From assembly GCF_024105635.1 (NCBI RefSeq), contig NZ_WYDQ01000001.1:3410501-3474500 (forward strand): a DNA stretch of 64,000 nt, written 5' to 3'. The position numbers and the translations under genes were made by a program. The notes beneath the pieces were generated by a model, which was given only the letters and a program-made list of their open reading frames with translations, was not told the DNA's origin and did no database searches. Of this stretch, positions 9,405 to 18,531 are shown piece after piece. How positions within the stretch are numbered: position 1 is the stretch's first letter; the number at the start of each line of letters is the position of its first letter. Source of the stretch: Oceanicola sp. 502str15 (lineage in GTDB: Bacteria > Pseudomonadota > Alphaproteobacteria > Rhodobacterales > Rhodobacteraceae).

Positions 9405-10214
9405 TCAGGGCGCCGGGCAGCCTTGAATGTCGATGGCGCGGCCCTGCCCGAGAAGGGTGACGCGGAGGGCCTTGCGGGAGAGCGCCATGGCCTGGCCCGA
9501 GGGGGGCACGAGATCGGCGGTGGCGAGCAGGGCGGCGCCTTCGCGGCGGGTTTCGGTTTCGGAGGCCCAGATGCGGGGGTTGCCCGGCTCTATCACCGCC
9601 ACCGAGCGCCCGCCGGCGGCCGAGGCGGGGATGCGGGCGGTGACGCGCACCCCGTCGGAAATGGGATCGACGGCGCAGGTGACACCGGAGACCCCGGCCT
9701 CGCGGGCCGTGAGCGGGCGGGCCTTGAGCGCGGCCTGAATGGTCGGGTCATGGGCGCCACCGCCCGAGAGCGTGGCGGTGAAGGCGAGCGAGGCGGGCAC
9801 GCAGATGTGCTCGCAGACGCCAAGATCGACCTTGGCGGCAAGCTCGACAGGCGCGCCGGGATTGGCCGGGGTGATCTCGATCGGCAGCACCAGCTCGCGC
9901 TTGTAGCCGATGGTGCGAAGCCCGCCGTCGTCGAAGATCTGCGGCGAGGGCCAGTGCAGGGTGACGCGGGCGAGGTTGCGGGAGGCGGACCAGTCGAAGC
10001 TGGGCGGAATGCCCGACTCGCCGGGTGCCCGCCAATAGGTCTTCCAGCCCGGGGCGAGGGTGAGGCGGAGGGCGGCCATGCGGGTGCCGCGCTTGGTGGT
10101 CCAGCCCGGAAGCACCTCGGCCCGAACCACTTCGCCGGGCGTGGCGCCGAAGGTTCCGGCAGATACAGGCGTGCAGAGGGCGAGGGTGAGGAGGGCTGCG
10201 AAGAGGGCTTTCAT
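9405..10214 (-). CDS. Periplasmic DsbD N-terminal-like (thiol:disulfide interchange) domain protein
   Basis: A 269-residue exported protein with a Sec signal peptide (hydrophobic stretch ending TPVSAG near residue 20). The body resembles the soluble N-terminal domain of DsbD/ScsB: GWKTYWRAPGESGIPP, then the paired cysteines in GVCEHICVP (Cys-X3-Cys). A further Cys lies near residue 180 and another close to the C-terminus (IQGCPAP). No transmembrane DsbD core or thioredoxin domain follows, so it is a stand-alone periplasmic domain. Its role in electron transfer to periplasmic thiols is inferred. It is divergent from the YqgE gene, as in many Rhodobacteraceae. Confidence 0.8.
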   Translation of the reverse strand: MKALFAALLTLALCTPVSAGTFGATPGEVVRAEVLPGWTTKRGTRMAALRLTLAPGWKTYWRAPGESGIPPSFDWSASRNLARVTLHWPSPQIFDDGGLRTIGYKRELVLPIEITPANPGAPVELAAKVDLGVCEHICVPASLAFTATLSGGGAHDPTIQAALKARPLTAREAGVSGVTCAVDPISDGVRVTARIPASAAGGRSVAVIEPGNPRIWASETETRREGAALLATADLVPPSGQAMALSRKALRVTLLGQGRAIDIQGCPAP

Positions 10215-10339
10215 GGCGGCGGAGAATAGGCGCGGCGTGGCTCCGGTGAAATCACGTTTGGGCGAGAGCCCGCGATGCGTGGCCGATGGGCCGCACGGGC
10301 GGCTTGCACCACGTCGCCGCGCACCCCATCATTGGGGCC

Positions 10340-10930
10340 ATGCCAAGCGCGCAGACAGAAGTGATGGACCTCACCGGCAAGCTGCTGATTGCCATGCCCG
10401 GCATGGGCGATCCGCGATTCGAGCGGGCGGTGATCTATGTTTGCGCCTATTCCGACGAGGCGGCCATGGGGCTGATCGTGAACCGGACGGCGGAAGACCT
10501 CACGTTCTCAGACCTGTTGAAGCAGCTGGATATCGGCAGCGGGATTGATCTGGCCCCGAGCCGCGCGCGCTCTCCGATCTATGTTGGCGGGCCTGTGGAG
10601 CATGGGCGCGGTTTTGTTCTGCATTCGACCGACTATCGCAGCGAGGGGGCCACGCTGGAGGTGAGCCCGAACTTCGGGATGACCGCCACGGTGGATATTC
10701 TGGAAGACATGGCGCGGGGCACCGGCCCGAGGGATGCGATTTTGGCGCTGGGCTATTCCGGCTGGGGGCCGGGGCAGCTCGAGGGTGAGATCACCCGAAA
10801 TGGCTGGCTGACCTGCGATGCCACGCCCGAGATTGTCTTTGGCACCGGTGATGCCGACAAATGGGGCCAGGCGCTGAAGTCGCTTGGCGTTGATCCGCGC
10901 TTGCTGAGTGGCGAGGCGGGGCACGCTTGA
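10340..10930 (+). CDS. YqgE/AlgH family protein
   Basis: A 196-residue member of the YqgE/AlgH (UPF0301) family, whose molecular function is not established. Typical segments are LTGKLLIAMPGMGDPRFERA near the N-terminus, GLIVNRT, YVGGPVEHGRGFVLHS and GYSGWGPGQLEGE. The ATG at 10340 was chosen because the next upstream ATG would add unrelated residues. No signal peptide or membrane helix is visible, which fits a cytoplasmic protein. It is divergent from the DsbD-like gene. Confidence 0.9.
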   Translation: MPSAQTEVMDLTGKLLIAMPGMGDPRFERAVIYVCAYSDEAAMGLIVNRTAEDLTFSDLLKQLDIGSGIDLAPSRARSPIYVGGPVEHGRGFVLHSTDYRSEGATLEVSPNFGMTATVDILEDMARGTGPRDAILALGYSGWGPGQLEGEITRNGWLTCDATPEIVFGTGDADKWGQALKSLGVDPRLLSGEAGHA

Positions 10931-10960
10931 GGGCGTTTTTCGAAGAATGGATGGCTGTGA

Positions 10961-11911
10961 TCAGCCGCGCGGGGCTGCTGCGCGGGTGAGGCGGTCGTTT
11001 ATGGCGAGGCCGAGGCCGTGGTTGGGGATCGGGGCGACGGCGATGGCGGTGCCGGGCATGGCGTCGAGCCGGTGCAGCAATGTGAAGAGATTGGCGGCGG
11101 CCTCGCGCAGGTCGCCCGAGGGGGAGAGGTTGGCGGTGGCCGTCTCATGGCCGGGGCCGAAGGCGAGGAAGAGTGCGCCGGGGGGCGGGGCCGCGGCGTT
11201 GAGCAGTACCGGCTTTGCGGGGGCGTAATGCGATGAGAGCTGGCCGGGTGCGGAGGGGGCGGTGTCGTTTGTCGGGGTCGCGCGGTTGAGCGGCGCGCCG
11301 AGGGCCTGCTCCAGGGCTTCCACGGGCAGGCCGCCGGGGCGGAGCAGGCGGGGGGCGGGGCCGGTGCAGTCGACGATGGTGCTTTCGACCCCGACGCCCG
11401 CCGGTCCGCCATCGAGAACGGCGGCGATACGCCCGGCGAGGCCGGTGGCCACATGCTCGGCCGTGCTGGGAGAGATCTTGCCGGAAGGATTGGCCGAGGG
11501 CGCGGCGAGCGGGCCGCCGAAGGCCGTCAGGAGGCGCTGCGCCAGGGGCAGGGCAGGCACCCGGAGGGCCACGGTTTGCAGCCCGGCCGTGACCAGCGGC
11601 GACAGCCCCGAGGAGGCTCGGCGGGGCACGACGAGGGTGAGCGGGCCGGGCCAGAAGGCCTGAGCCAAGGCGAGGGCGGCGCCGTCGAACACGCCAATGT
11701 CCGAAGCGGCCTCGAGCGAGGGCAGGTGGCAGATGAGCGGGTTGAAGCGGGGGCGGCCCTTGGCCTCGAAAATCCCGGCCACCGCTGTGCCATTGCGGGC
11801 ATCGGCGGCCAGCCCGTAGACCGTTTCGGTCGGGATCGCCACAAGCTCGCCCGCCCGCAGCAGTTCTGCCGCTCGCGACAGCCCTGCCTCGCCTTCCAGC
11901 CGTTCCGTCAT
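10961..11911 (-). CDS. sua5: L-threonylcarbamoyladenylate synthase (Sua5/YrdC/YciO)
   Basis: A 316-residue Sua5-type enzyme that makes threonylcarbamoyl-AMP for the t6A37 modification of ANN-decoding tRNAs. The YrdC domain contains AIPTETVYGLAADA, KGRPRFNPLICHL, FWPGPLTLVVP and APSANPSGKISPSTAEHV. A C-terminal Sua5 domain follows from about residue 210, including SSHYAPAKPV. The length separates it from the short TsaC form. It is convergent with YqgE and divergent from the acyl-CoA dehydrogenase gene, whose leader lies about 110 bp away. Confidence 0.93.
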   Translation of the reverse strand: MTERLEGEAGLSRAAELLRAGELVAIPTETVYGLAADARNGTAVAGIFEAKGRPRFNPLICHLPSLEAASDIGVFDGAALALAQAFWPGPLTLVVPRRASSGLSPLVTAGLQTVALRVPALPLAQRLLTAFGGPLAAPSANPSGKISPSTAEHVATGLAGRIAAVLDGGPAGVGVESTIVDCTGPAPRLLRPGGLPVEALEQALGAPLNRATPTNDTAPSAPGQLSSHYAPAKPVLLNAAAPPPGALFLAFGPGHETATANLSPSGDLREAAANLFTLLHRLDAMPGTAIAVAPIPNHGLGLAINDRLTRAAAPRG

Positions 11912-12020
11912 GCCGCTTTCCCGTGACGTTGCGTTTTGCGCCCTTTCGCTTGGGCGCGGGTGCCAACTCTCTTATGCTGCGCCGGACGGCCCCTCAAGGC
12001 CGACCGAGGAGGAAATACCC

Positions 12021-13727
12021 ATGCCCTACAAGGCCCCTGTCGACGAATTTCGGTTCTTGCTCAACCATGTGGTGGGATATGGCGAGGTCAGCGCCACCGA
12101 CCGCTTTGCCGAGGCGGGCGGGGACATGGTGGATGCGATCCTGACCGAAGCGGGGCGGCTGAGCACCGAGGTTCTGGCGCCGTTGCAGCGCGAGGGCGAT
12201 CTGCATCCGGCGGTGCTGGAGAATGGGGTGGTGCGCACCAGCCCGGGCTTTGCCGAGGGCTACAAGGCGATTGCCGAGGGCGGCTGGATCGGGATCAGCG
12301 CCGACCCGGAGCATGGCGGGATGGGCCTGCCGATTGCGCTGATGGAATCGGTCAACGAGATGATGAACGGGGCCTGCCTGTCGCTGGCGCTGAACCCACT
12401 GCTCACGCAGGGGCAGATCGAGGCGTTGGAGCATCATGCCAGCGACGAGCTGAAGGCCACCTATCTGCCCAAGCTCATCAGCGGCGAGTGGCAGGGCACG
12501 ATGAACCTGACCGAGCCGCAGGCCGGGACCGATGTGGGCGCGCTGCGCAGCAAGGCCGAGCCGAATGGAGACGGGACTTATGCCATCAGCGGGCAGAAGA
12601 TTTTCATCAGCTGGGGCGATGCGGATTTTGCGCAGAACGTCTGCCATCTGGTTCTGGCCCGGCTGCCTGATGGGGTGGATGGGACCAAGGGGATCAGCCT
12701 GTTCATGGTGCCGCGCAACCTGCCCGACGTGAGCGGCAACCCCGGTGAGCGCAACAGCCTGCGGGTGGTGAGCCTTGAGCACAAGATGGGGCTGCATGGA
12801 TCGCCCACGGCGGTGATGGAATACAGCGGCGCAAAGGGCTGGCTCGTGGGCCGCGAGCATGGCGGCATGGCGGCTATGTTCACCATGATGAACAACGCCC
12901 GCCTTGGCGTGGGCATTCAGGGCATCGGCGTGGCCGAGGCCGCCACGCAGGCCGCCGTGGCCTATGCCGCCGAGCGCAAGCAGGGCAAGGTCGGCGGCTC
13001 GGGCAGCATCATCGAGTTTCCCGATGTGCGGCGGATGCTGATGACCATGAAGGCCGAGACTCAGGCCGCCCGCGCGATTGCGCTGGCCAATGCGGTGGCG
13101 CTCGACATGGCCAATGCCACCGGCGAGGCCGGATGGGCCGCCCGTGCCGCGCTGTTCACCCCGATCTCGAAGGCCTATGGCACCGATGTGGGCTGCGAGG
13201 TGGCCGAGCTGGGCGTTCAGGTGCATGGCGGCATGGGCTTTATCGAAGAGACCGGTGCGGCGCAGTTTTACCGCGATGTGCGGGTCACGACGATTTACGA
13301 GGGCACCAACGGCATTCAGGCGCTGGACCTCGTGGGGCGCAAGCTGATGGATGGCGGCGAGGCCGCACTCACGGTGATCTCGGAGGTGGAGGATGCTGCC
13401 GAGGCGGCGCGGGGGCAGTTTCCGAAGCTGGCGGACGCGGTCTGGAACGCTGCCGAGGTGCAGCGCGAGCTGACCGAGGCCGTGCTGGAGATGGACATGG
13501 CGGCGCGTGGTGCCGTGGCGGTGGCTTACCTCCGGGCCTTTGCCCGCGTGCTGGGCGCCCATTACCACCTTGCCAGCGCCATGGCCGAGGGCAGCGAGGG
13601 GCCGCGCAGTGGCCTTGCCCGCTTTTACATCACCCGCCTGCTGCCGCAGCACGCCGGGCTTGCCGCCGAGGTGCGGATGGGCAGCGATGGCATGGATGCC
13701 CTTTCCAACGAGGAGTTGGCGGGCTAG
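12021..13727 (+). CDS. Acyl-CoA dehydrogenase with extended C-terminal domain
   Basis: A 568-residue FAD acyl-CoA dehydrogenase of the large, C-terminally extended class. Visible motifs are GISADPEHGGMGLP, MNLTEPQAGTDVGALRSKA (FAD/acyl-CoA binding), QVHGGMGFIEE and TTIYEGTNGIQALDLVGRKL, which contains the catalytic Glu region. The ATG at 12021 has GAGGAGG eight bases upstream and begins MPYKAPVDEF. In roseobacters this class includes DmdC-type methylmercaptopropionyl-CoA dehydrogenases, but no other DMSP demethylation gene is adjacent, so I leave the substrate open. The MBL-fold gene begins 9 bp downstream and is probably in the same operon. Confidence 0.92.
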   Translation: MPYKAPVDEFRFLLNHVVGYGEVSATDRFAEAGGDMVDAILTEAGRLSTEVLAPLQREGDLHPAVLENGVVRTSPGFAEGYKAIAEGGWIGISADPEHGGMGLPIALMESVNEMMNGACLSLALNPLLTQGQIEALEHHASDELKATYLPKLISGEWQGTMNLTEPQAGTDVGALRSKAEPNGDGTYAISGQKIFISWGDADFAQNVCHLVLARLPDGVDGTKGISLFMVPRNLPDVSGNPGERNSLRVVSLEHKMGLHGSPTAVMEYSGAKGWLVGREHGGMAAMFTMMNNARLGVGIQGIGVAEAATQAAVAYAAERKQGKVGGSGSIIEFPDVRRMLMTMKAETQAARAIALANAVALDMANATGEAGWAARAALFTPISKAYGTDVGCEVAELGVQVHGGMGFIEETGAAQFYRDVRVTTIYEGTNGIQALDLVGRKLMDGGEAALTVISEVEDAAEAARGQFPKLADAVWNAAEVQRELTEAVLEMDMAARGAVAVAYLRAFARVLGAHYHLASAMAEGSEGPRSGLARFYITRLLPQHAGLAAEVRMGSDGMDALSNEELAG

Positions 13728-13736
13728 GTCCGGGGC

Positions 13737-14774
13737 ATGGACGTAAAACCGCTTTCCTTCCCGTGGGAGACCGCGCCCGCCCCCGGCGAGGCGATCGAGG
13801 TGGCCGAGGGCATCTTGTGGCTGCGTCTGCCGCTGCCGATGAAGCTCGACCACGTGAACATCTTCGCGCTGGACGAGGGCGACAGTTGGGCGGTGATCGA
13901 CACCGGGATCGGCTCGAAGGAGAGCCGCGAGCTGTGGAAGGCGCTGATCCACGGGCCGCTGGGCGGCAAGCCGATTGGACGCATTTTCCTGACCCATCAT
14001 CACCCTGACCACGTCGGCAATGCTGGCTGGCTGATGCAGGAATATGGCGCCGAGCTTTGGTCGACCCGGCTGTGCTGGACGCTGACGCGGATGCTGCAAC
14101 TCGACGAGCAGGCGCGACCGAACGAGGAAACCCTTCAGTTCTGGCGGCGTGCCGGGATGGACCCGGCGGTTTATGCCAAGCGCTGCGAGGAGCGTCCGTT
14201 CAACTTTGCCGATATAACCTGGCCGCTTCCGCTGGGCTTTCAGGCGCTCCGCGAGGGGCAGAGGGTGCAGATCGGCGGGCGAAGCTGGACCGTGCACATC
14301 GGCAATGGCCATGCGCCGCAACATGCCACCTTCTGGTGCGAGGATGCGCCGCTGGTGCTGGGGGGCGATCAGTTGTTGCCCTCGATCTCGCCCAACCTTG
14401 GGGTCTATGCTTCCGAGCCCGATGCCGACCCGGTGGGCGAGTGGTTGGAAAGCTGCGCGCGGCTTGGTGCCTTTGCCCGCGACGACCAGCTCGTGCTGCC
14501 CGGTCACAAGCTGCCCTTTACCGGCCTGCCCGCGCGGCTGGTGCAGATGGCCGACAACCACCACACGGCGCTGGCCCGTTTGCTGGAGCATCTGGCCGAA
14601 ACCCCGGGCACCGCGCATGATGTGTTCGAGCCGGTATTCGGCCGCCGGATCGAGGGAGATGCCTATGGGCTGGCCCTGGCGGAGGCGGTGGGCCATGTGA
14701 ACCATCTCTATGCGACCGGGCGGGTGAGCCGCGAACCGGGCGAGGATGATGCCTGGATCTACAGGGTGGTGTGA
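13737..14774 (+). CDS. MBL-fold metallo-hydrolase
   Basis: A 345-residue metallo-beta-lactamase-fold hydrolase. The metal site is clear: FLTHHHPDHVGN (HxHxDH-type), a downstream His in NGHAPQHATF, Asp in LGGDQLLP and a final His in PGHKLPF. The fold begins with HVNIFALDEGDSWAVIDTGI. Members include thioesterases, glyoxalase II-like enzymes and lactonases, and the substrate cannot be assigned. It lies 9 bp after the acyl-CoA dehydrogenase, which suggests hydrolysis of an acyl-CoA or a related ester. This is an inference from position. Confidence 0.87.
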   Translation: MDVKPLSFPWETAPAPGEAIEVAEGILWLRLPLPMKLDHVNIFALDEGDSWAVIDTGIGSKESRELWKALIHGPLGGKPIGRIFLTHHHPDHVGNAGWLMQEYGAELWSTRLCWTLTRMLQLDEQARPNEETLQFWRRAGMDPAVYAKRCEERPFNFADITWPLPLGFQALREGQRVQIGGRSWTVHIGNGHAPQHATFWCEDAPLVLGGDQLLPSISPNLGVYASEPDADPVGEWLESCARLGAFARDDQLVLPGHKLPFTGLPARLVQMADNHHTALARLLEHLAETPGTAHDVFEPVFGRRIEGDAYGLALAEAVGHVNHLYATGRVSREPGEDDAWIYRVV

Positions 14775-14779
14775 CCGGT

Positions 14780-15250
14780 ATGGATGACGAAATTCGCACA
14801 TTGGCAGAGGCGGAGGAGCGCGTGGCGCTGCCGCGGTGTCGCGCCGTGCACACCGATCCGGATGCCCCCGCTACGGCGGAGCAGAAGCCGCTGCCCGAGG
14901 GGATGAGCGAGGACGGCGCCCGGAAGTCGCCCGCCGAATGGGCCTATGAGCGGATCATTCTCTATATTCAGAACTTCGAGGAGCAGCTCGACCCTGACGA
15001 AGAGATCGCCATGGGGATGACCGATGGCGGTGCGGGGCTGCTGCGGATCGAGGGGCTTGGCTTTTTTGCGCCCGATATCGTCAGCTTCTACGGGCGCGAC
15101 ATGGAAGGCGGGCGGATGCAGTTGGTGCAGCATGTGACCCAGCTCAACGTGACGCTTCGGGCGCTGCCCAAGCCGAAGGGCGATGTGGAGGCACAGCGCA
15201 TCGGGTTCAGGTTGGCGAAGGCGCTGAGCGAAGGGCCGAAGGCGGGTTAG
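14780..15250 (+). CDS. DUF6173 family protein
   Basis: A 156-residue protein of unknown function. The conserved block is SPAEWAYERIILYIQNFEEQ, then DEEIAMGMTDGG, RIEGLGFFAPDIVSFYG and a C-terminal VTQLNVTLRALPK. This pattern is familiar from a small family found mostly in Rhodobacterales. There is no signal peptide or membrane segment. The ATG at 14780 (MDDEIRTLAE) was preferred; a GTG at 14771 that overlaps the previous stop is an alternative. It is probably the last gene of the acyl-CoA dehydrogenase/MBL operon. Confidence 0.75.
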   Translation: MDDEIRTLAEAEERVALPRCRAVHTDPDAPATAEQKPLPEGMSEDGARKSPAEWAYERIILYIQNFEEQLDPDEEIAMGMTDGGAGLLRIEGLGFFAPDIVSFYGRDMEGGRMQLVQHVTQLNVTLRALPKPKGDVEAQRIGFRLAKALSEGPKAG

Positions 15251-15637
15251 GCTCTTTGTGGCTGAGGGGCGGCGGGCGGCTTCCGGTGGGTCCGGTTATG
15301 GCCTCAGCGCGGCAGGCTGACTTTCGGTCATCAACCTATCATCTTTTGAAAACGGTGCGACGGGCCGCGGCTTTATGTTGCGCGAGCGGCCTAGGGTGAC
15401 GCGGGGTTTTGACATGGGCGGTGTGGAGCGCTTTCCGTAGGGAATCTGGGGCGAGATCGGGTGCTGGTTCAGCACGTGTTCGCCAGATGCTTATCTTCGT
15501 GAGCGTGCGGGAAAACCGAGGTCTGCATCGTGGCGCTGATTGACATACAGTATGCCAAATGCTTGAACTTCGATCATCCGGCGGGGCAGGTTCATGCTGC
15601 CCTGCCCAGACTGATGGCTTCTGAAGGAGACCACCCA
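15251..15637. other. 387-bp intergenic region with promoter and operator
   Basis: No convincing gene lies in this stretch. It contains the palindromic operator at 15541-15557, which overlaps a TTGACA -35-like hexamer, and AAGGAGA just before the next gene. I see no terminator with a U-tract after the DUF6173 gene. The stretch marks the change from core genes to the catabolic island. Confidence 0.6.
15541..15557. promoter_or_regulatory. GntR-type operator palindrome, site 1
   Basis: TGACATACAGTATGCCA, an imperfect palindrome centred on 15549, lies about 80 bp before the next gene. It is identical to the reverse complement of the site at 25027-25043 and close to the perfect palindrome at 19409-19425. 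It overlaps TTGACA (15540-15545), so binding should block transcription. The regulator is inferred to be the GntR protein at 25121. Confidence 0.7.
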
Positions 15638-16336
15638 ATGACACTGCCCGGCAAAGCCTTCCTGGCCCTCTGGCACGATATCGAGCCCGCCTCCCAGACC
15701 GAATACATGGAGTGGCATACCCGCGAGCACATGCCCGAGCGGCTGTCGATCCCCGGCTTTCTGGTCGGCAAGCGACTGATCGGACATGAGCGCGAGCGCT
15801 ATCGGTACGGCACCGTCTATACCGGCGAGAATGTCGATGTGTTTCGCTCGCCGGCCTATCTGGAACGGTTGAACAACCCCACTGAATGGTCGGGCCGGGT
15901 GCAGCCGACCTTCCGCAATTTTCTGCGTGTGGCCTGCAATCGCCTTGCCTCTGCCGGCACCGGGGATGGCGGCGCGATGGCGACCATTCGCCTGACCATG
16001 GCCGAGGGCGACCATTCTGCGCTCGAGGCGGGCGCGCAGGGGCTTTGCGATGCGCTGCTGAAGGTGACGGGCGCGGCCTGCACCCATGTTGGCGCGGCGC
16101 GCAGCGAGGTGTCCGACATTCGCACCCGCGAGACCGACATGCGCCCCGGCATGACCGAGAAGGGCTTTGACGCGCTGGTTCTGATCGAGGGCAGCGGCAA
16201 GCCCGAGCTTGAGGCCTCGCTGCCCGAATTTCACGATGTGATCGCCCATTGCGGGCTGGGGCTGAGCGATCCGCAGACCATCGTTTACAATCTCGCCTAT
16301 ACCCTTACCGCCGCCGACATGGCGGCTGCCGGGTGA
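15638..16336 (+). CDS. DUF4286-like dimeric alpha/beta-barrel protein
   Basis: A 232-residue protein with two ferredoxin-like halves. The N-terminal half contains LALWHDIEPA, WHTREHMPERLSIPGF and GKRLIG, a pattern seen in DUF4286/EthD-like dimeric alpha-beta barrels. The second half contains DALVLIEGS and DPQTIVYNLAYTL. Such proteins often act on small organic acids or as accessory factors, and no reaction can be assigned. The ATG at 15638 has AAGGAGA eight bases upstream. It overlaps the alcohol dehydrogenase start by 4 bp and sits behind operator site 1. Confidence 0.65.
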   Translation: MTLPGKAFLALWHDIEPASQTEYMEWHTREHMPERLSIPGFLVGKRLIGHERERYRYGTVYTGENVDVFRSPAYLERLNNPTEWSGRVQPTFRNFLRVACNRLASAGTGDGGAMATIRLTMAEGDHSALEAGAQGLCDALLKVTGAACTHVGAARSEVSDIRTRETDMRPGMTEKGFDALVLIEGSGKPELEASLPEFHDVIAHCGLGLSDPQTIVYNLAYTLTAADMAAAG

Positions 16337-17358
16337 AAGCCGTCGTCAAGGAGGCCCCGCGCGACGGCTGCATGGCGCTCGTCGCGCGGCCAGAGCCCCG
16401 GCGCGGTGCGGGCGAGGTGCTGATCCGGATCACCGCCGCGGGCATCTGCGGCACCGACGTGGCGATCTGGCACTGGCACGAGGCGGTGGTGGGACAGTAT
16501 GCGCCCAGCTTTCCGGTGGTCGTGGGGCACGAGTTTGCCGGGGTTGTGGTTGAAGCGCCGGAGGGCAGTGATCTGAGCCCCGGCACCGTGGTGGGGGTGA
16601 ACCCGCAGATTGGCTGTGGCACCTGCCGGTATTGCGGATTGGGGCGCCCGACGCTTTGCGACGACCGGAGGATGATGGGCGGCCATATCGACGGGGGCTG
16701 GACCGAGATGGTCAGCGTGCCCGAGGCGCAGGTGTTTGCGCTGCCCGAGGGTGTGGACCCGGCGGTGGCGCCGCTTCTGGAGCCGATGGCGGTGGCGGTG
16801 CACGCGGTGATGGAGCAGGTGCCCCTGCGGGCGGGGGAAGATGCCTTGGTGATCGGGGCCGGGCCGATCGGGCTGCTCTGCGGCATCCTCGCGCTGGAAG
16901 CTGGCGCGGCGCGGGTGGTGATCACCGGCGTCGGCGCCGATGCGGGCCGTCTCGCGCTGGCGCGGGAGCTGGGCATGGAGCCGGTCGATGTGGAGCAGGC
17001 CAGCGCGGCGGAGGCGCTGGGGCCGGAGGGCGCCGACGTGATCTACGAGACAAGCGGCAATGCGGCGGTGGCGGCGGAGTTCCTGCATCTTCTGCGCAAG
17101 GCAGGGCGTATCGGGCTGATCGGCCTTTGCCATGGCCCCGCCACCTTCGTGACCACGCCTGCCGTGCTGAAGGAGATCCAGCTTACCGGCTCGCGGGCCT
17201 ACAATGACCCGACGTGGCGCCTGGTGATGAAGATCCTTCCCAAGGTCGCGCCGCAGGTTCTGCGCCTCGTCACCCACCGTTTTCCGCTCGACCGGTTCGA
17301 GGATGCGCTGAAGGCCGTGGCCGCCCGTGAGGGTGTGAAGATCCTGCTGGAACCCTGA
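16333..17358 (+). CDS. Zinc-dependent alcohol/polyol dehydrogenase (MDR family)
   Basis: A 341-residue medium-chain dehydrogenase. The catalytic zinc region reads GICGTDVAIWH and GHEFAGVVVE; the structural zinc loop is CGTCRYCGLGRPTLC with four Cys; the NAD(P)-binding Rossmann turn is VIGAGPIGLLCG. The sequence resembles threonine/sorbitol dehydrogenase-like members that oxidise secondary alcohols. The GTG start at 16333 overlaps the previous stop (GTGA), showing translational coupling. In the island it could oxidise a ring or side-chain hydroxyl of the imported substrate. The longer in-frame reading upstream lies inside the preceding gene and was not used. Confidence 0.88.
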   Translation: MKAVVKEAPRDGCMALVARPEPRRGAGEVLIRITAAGICGTDVAIWHWHEAVVGQYAPSFPVVVGHEFAGVVVEAPEGSDLSPGTVVGVNPQIGCGTCRYCGLGRPTLCDDRRMMGGHIDGGWTEMVSVPEAQVFALPEGVDPAVAPLLEPMAVAVHAVMEQVPLRAGEDALVIGAGPIGLLCGILALEAGAARVVITGVGADAGRLALARELGMEPVDVEQASAAEALGPEGADVIYETSGNAAVAAEFLHLLRKAGRIGLIGLCHGPATFVTTPAVLKEIQLTGSRAYNDPTWRLVMKILPKVAPQVLRLVTHRFPLDRFEDALKAVAAREGVKILLEP

Positions 17359-17367
17359 GGCGCGGGC

Positions 17368-18531
17368 TCAGCCGGCGAGGTTCCAGCCTCGGGCCGTGTC
17401 GCCGAAGGCCTCGCAGCCGGTTTCGGTGATCGCCACCGTGTCTTCCAGCTTGATGAAGCCGAGGCGGGGGTGCTGCCAGGTGGTCTCGACCGAGAGCACC
17501 ATGCCGGCTTCGAGTGGGCGGGTGCGATGCGGTGCGGGGTAGGGGATGGGGCCGTTGTCCATCAGCCGGGGTGCTTCGTGGGTGATCAGGCCGACTCCGT
17601 GGACGACGAAGGCGAAGGAGCCTTCGCGGGCGGGCTTGAGCCGATCTGCCACCGCCTCGAAGGGGGCGCCCCCGGGGGCGCCTGCGCGGAGCGGTTTGCG
17701 GGCGGCCTGCTGCACCTCCTCGATCTGTGCCAGCGCGTCCTGGAGCTCCGCCGAAGGTGGGGCGAGCGCGCCCATGCGGCAGAGGTCGCCGAGGTAGCCC
17801 GAGCAGTTGCCGCCCGAGTCGAGCGAGAGGATGTCGCCCGGCTCCAGCACCTGCGCCGAGGGGGCGCGGTTGAGGCTTTGGCCGGCGGTGATGAGGCAAT
17901 ACTCCCAGGTCAGCCCCCGGGCGATCTCCTCGCGGCGGAGGATGTCGACCGCGTCGTTCTTGGTCATTCCCGGTGCGAGCTGGGCGAAGGTGGCCTGCAT
18001 CGCGCCGACCACGCCGTCCGACGCCATGCGCAGCAGATCCAGCTCCTTGGGTGACTTCACCGCCCGCAGCTCTTCGAGAATTTCGACCGCATCAACGGGG
18101 GCCGAGCCGGGCAGGCCGGTTCGCAGAACATCCCATGCGTCGGCGGGCAGAAAGCAGGTTTCCACCGCGATCCGGCCCGCGCTCAGCCCGCGCTCGGCCA
18201 GGCCGTCGAGGGCCATCTGCATTGCATCGACCGTGCCGCGGGATTTGGTGACCACCTCCGGCACCCAGAAGCGGTTCAGCTCCAGCTCGAACCGCTCGTT
18301 GCTGTTGGCGATGTAGAAGGCCAGCTCGGGGCGGCCTGCGGGGTAGACCAGCAGCGGCAGGTAGCGGGTGAGGCCGATGGCGTCGATCGCCTCGAACATG
18401 AAGAAGCGGTAGTCGCCCAGCAGATACTGGATGTTGTGCTTTGACGAGGCGATCACCACGTCGACGCCGGCGGTGTCCATCAGGTGGTCGAGCCGAGTTG
18501 TGTCGAAGGGCGGAGCGGGGCGAGTGGTCAT
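17368..18531 (-). CDS. M24 family metallopeptidase (Xaa-Pro aminopeptidase/creatinase fold)
   Basis: A 387-residue pita-bread-fold enzyme. The N-terminal creatinase-like domain covers about residues 1-150. The C-terminal catalytic domain carries all five metal ligands: Asp in LSLDSGG, Asp in YLGDLCR, His in VHGVGL, Glu in LSVETTW and Glu in KLEDTV. It could be a proline peptidase or a non-peptidase hydrolase of the creatinase type; the catabolic setting favours the latter but does not prove it. Its ATG overlaps the TIM-barrel gene stop by 4 bp, so both belong to the minus-strand operon divergent from the first TRAP system. Confidence 0.85.
   Translation of the reverse strand: MTTRPAPPFDTTRLDHLMDTAGVDVVIASSKHNIQYLLGDYRFFMFEAIDAIGLTRYLPLLVYPAGRPELAFYIANSNERFELELNRFWVPEVVTKSRGTVDAMQMALDGLAERGLSAGRIAVETCFLPADAWDVLRTGLPGSAPVDAVEILEELRAVKSPKELDLLRMASDGVVGAMQATFAQLAPGMTKNDAVDILRREEIARGLTWEYCLITAGQSLNRAPSAQVLEPGDILSLDSGGNCSGYLGDLCRMGALAPPSAELQDALAQIEEVQQAARKPLRAGAPGGAPFEAVADRLKPAREGSFAFVVHGVGLITHEAPRLMDNGPIPYPAPHRTRPLEAGMVLSVETTWQHPRLGFIKLEDTVAITETGCEAFGDTARGWNLAG

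Noticed and set aside
11994..14801. Long open minus-strand frame of about 935 codons
   Set aside because: It is the antisense shadow of the acyl-CoA dehydrogenase and MBL genes; it shows no domain and has a biased His/Arg/Gln composition.
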